Origin: Actinomycetota bacterium
GTDB taxonomy: Bacteria > Actinomycetota > UBA4738 > HRBIN12
Assembly: GCA_005883885.1 (NCBI GenBank)
Contig: VAYF01000154.1
Location: 1 to 5,750, forward strand
DNA length: 5,750 nucleotides
Direction of reading: 5' to 3'
This document shows, piece after piece, positions 4,401 to 5,750 of the stretch. Positions within the stretch are counted from its first letter, which is position 1, and each line of letters opens with the position of its first letter. A program made the translations under genes and the position numbers. The notes under the pieces were generated by a model that saw only the letters and a list, made by a program, of their open reading frames with translations, was not told the DNA's origin and made no database searches.

Positions 4401-5750
4401 ATGACCCAACATCGCAGGGAGCGTGAGGTGAAGTTCGAGGTCCCGGATGACTTCGACCTGCCGCCCCTCGGTCGTGCCGTCGAGCGGTCCTCCGTGAAAC
4501 TGCATGCCCGCTACTGGGACACCGCCGACCACAGGTTGCTCCGCTGGGGCCTCACGCTCCGGTACCGGCACGCATCCGACGGATCGGAGGACGGTTGGAC
4601 CCTCAAGGTAGGGGCGCCGCCCGGGGTTCCTGCGACTGGCGCGGTCCTCGATCGTCAGGAGCTGGACGAGCCCGGGCCGTCCGACGAACCGCCTGCCCGG
4701 CTGGCCGCGCTCGTCCTCGGGACCATCCGGGGCGAACCACTGGAGCCCGTCGCCACGATCGCAACGGACCGGGACGTGCTGCACATCGGGACGATCGAGG
4801 TGAGCGACGACCGGGTGTCCTCGTCCGTCGACGGGATGCCCGGCCCGTCCTTCCGACAGATCGAGATCGAGGCGAAGGGTCCAGGCGACGACCCGCTCCT
4901 CGCGGACCTGTCCCGCCGGCTGATCCGCGCGGGTGCGAAGACCACGACCGCCGCGAAGCTGGAGACGGTCCTCGGAGGCAGACCCGAGCCCGAGGTCGTC
5001 ATCCCTCAGCTCCTGCCGAGGGCGCGCGTGGACGTGCTGGTGGGGTATGCGCTCGCGAGGAGCGTGATCCGACTGGTCGGCGAGGATCTCACGATCCGGG
5101 CGGGCGCCGATGCCGATCCCGTCCACGACGCCCGCGTCGCGACCCGCCGTCTCCGTTCCGATCTCAAGACCCTCGGACCGTATCTCGCTCCGGCCGAAGG
5201 TTTGCGTGAGGAGCTCGGTTGGCTGGGCGGACTGTTGGGCGCGGTCCGCGATCTCGACGTCCTGATCGAGCGCATGGGTGCGAGGATCCGCGAACTGCCG
5301 GACCCCGATCGCGCGGCGGCGGCTCCGATCCTCGCGAAGCTCGAGAACGATCACGATCGGCAACGCAGCGAGCTCCTCGAGGGGCTCGGCTCGGTCCGCT
5401 ACCTGGCCCTCCTGGACGAGCTGATCGGGGCCAGCGGCACGCCTCCGGTGGCCGATCCCGCGGACCGACGTCGTGCGCGTCGCGTGCTCCGCACGGTCAC
5501 CCGGAAGGCGTGGCGTCGAACCGCGCGAGCCGTCGATCGCCTGGAGGCGACTCCTCCGGATGCGGCGCTGCACGAGATCCGCAAGCGCGCGAAGCGGGCG
5601 CGGTACGCCGCCGAGCTGGGCCGCGAGCTGTTCGGGAAACCGGCCAGGCGATTCGCCGAGCGGTTGGCCGATGTGCAGGACGAGCTCGGCTCGCTCCAAG
5701 ACACCGTCGTCGCCGAAGACCGGCTCCGTTCATTGCAGCTGCCGAACGCC
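4401..5750 (+). CDS. CYTH-CHAD domain protein (3' end outside window)
   Basis: This is a two-domain protein; the 450 codons visible run without a stop to the window edge. The N-terminal CYTH (triphosphate tunnel) domain covers about 5-195. It has the diagnostic ExExK as E7-R-E9-V-K11, then YWDT (38-41), LRWGLTLRYR (47-56), WTLK (66-69) and a C-terminal acidic strand QIEIEAK (153-159). The CYTH fold binds triphosphorylated substrates with metal; many members are inorganic triphosphatases. The CHAD domain runs from about 210 to beyond the edge. It holds VHDARVATRRLRSDLKTL (241-258) and a second copy of the signature, LHEIRKRAKRARYAAEL (390-406). These conserved His and basic residues bind polyphosphate in characterised CHAD proteins. 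The protein is probably cytoplasmic, with no signal peptide. ATG at 4401 keeps ExExK intact; GTG at 4428 would destroy it. No good Shine-Dalgarno is seen. It is divergent from the lipid operon. The family call is firm; the precise activity is inferred. Confidence 0.93.
   Translation, partial: MTQHRREREVKFEVPDDFDLPPLGRAVERSSVKLHARYWDTADHRLLRWGLTLRYRHASDGSEDGWTLKVGAPPGVPATGAVLDRQELDEPGPSDEPPARLAALVLGTIRGEPLEPVATIATDRDVLHIGTIEVSDDRVSSSVDGMPGPSFRQIEIEAKGPGDDPLLADLSRRLIRAGAKTTTAAKLETVLGGRPEPEVVIPQLLPRARVDVLVGYALARSVIRLVGEDLTIRAGADADPVHDARVATRRLRSDLKTLGPYLAPAEGLREELGWLGGLLGAVRDLDVLIERMGARIRELPDPDRAAAAPILAKLENDHDRQRSELLEGLGSVRYLALLDELIGASGTPPVADPADRRRARRVLRTVTRKAWRRTARAVDRLEATPPDAALHEIRKRAKRARYAAELGRELFGKPARRFAERLADVQDELGSLQDTVVAEDRLRSLQLPNA

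Noticed and set aside
4362..5699. Long open frame on the minus strand (445 codons)
   Set aside because: It is antisense to the CYTH-CHAD gene, which has full domain signatures on the plus strand. The product is Arg/Asp/Gly-rich with no family pattern.

Overview
This is a GC-rich window (about two-thirds GC by eye) with densely packed genes, frequent GTG starts and 4-nt gene overlaps. It looks like an actinobacterial or Chloroflexota-type chromosome. The eukaryote-like phospholipase D, the PAP2/diacylglycerol-kinase pairing and the CYTH-CHAD protein fit that, but the phylum is inferred from style and not from a marker gene. There is no sign of mobile DNA, RNA genes or CRISPR.

Layout: five genes run leftward on the minus strand from about 4282 to beyond position 1. 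In transcription order they are: a 187-aa tandem-CBS protein with a hydrophobic N-terminus (4282-3719); PAP2-A, an integral-membrane PAP2 phosphatase with an extra N-terminal membrane segment (3708-2830); a two-HKD phospholipase D of eukaryote-like type (2833-1208); PAP2-B, a second PAP2 phosphatase (1145-363); and the N-terminal 122 residues of a diacylglycerol/lipid kinase (366 to <1, cut by the window edge). Spacings are 10 nt, a 4-nt overlap (GTGA), 62 nt and a second 4-nt overlap (GTGA), so this is very probably one operon. A 118-bp divergent intergenic region (4283-4400) separates it from a rightward CYTH-CHAD gene (4401 to >5750, cut by the right edge). That gene reads open with no stop for 450 codons.

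How the genes could work together: the minus-strand enzymes all belong to families that make or remove phosphatidic acid or related lipid phosphates. PLD cleaves phospholipid to phosphatidate, PAP2 enzymes dephosphorylate phosphatidate or polyprenyl phosphates, and lipid kinases phosphorylate diacylglycerol. Together they could form a lipid-phosphate interconversion cassette headed by a putative adenylate-sensing CBS protein. The cassette faces a CYTH-CHAD protein, a family tied to inorganic triphosphate/polyphosphate. The functional link is inference; the gene families and overlaps are seen directly.

The most unexpected piece of sequence is a perfect 16-bp inverted repeat with a 5-nt loop (3042-3078) inside the PAP2-A coding region. 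Two catalytic-motif deviations are also recorded: the motif-1 Lys is replaced in PAP2-B, and the first HKD Asp is replaced in the PLD.
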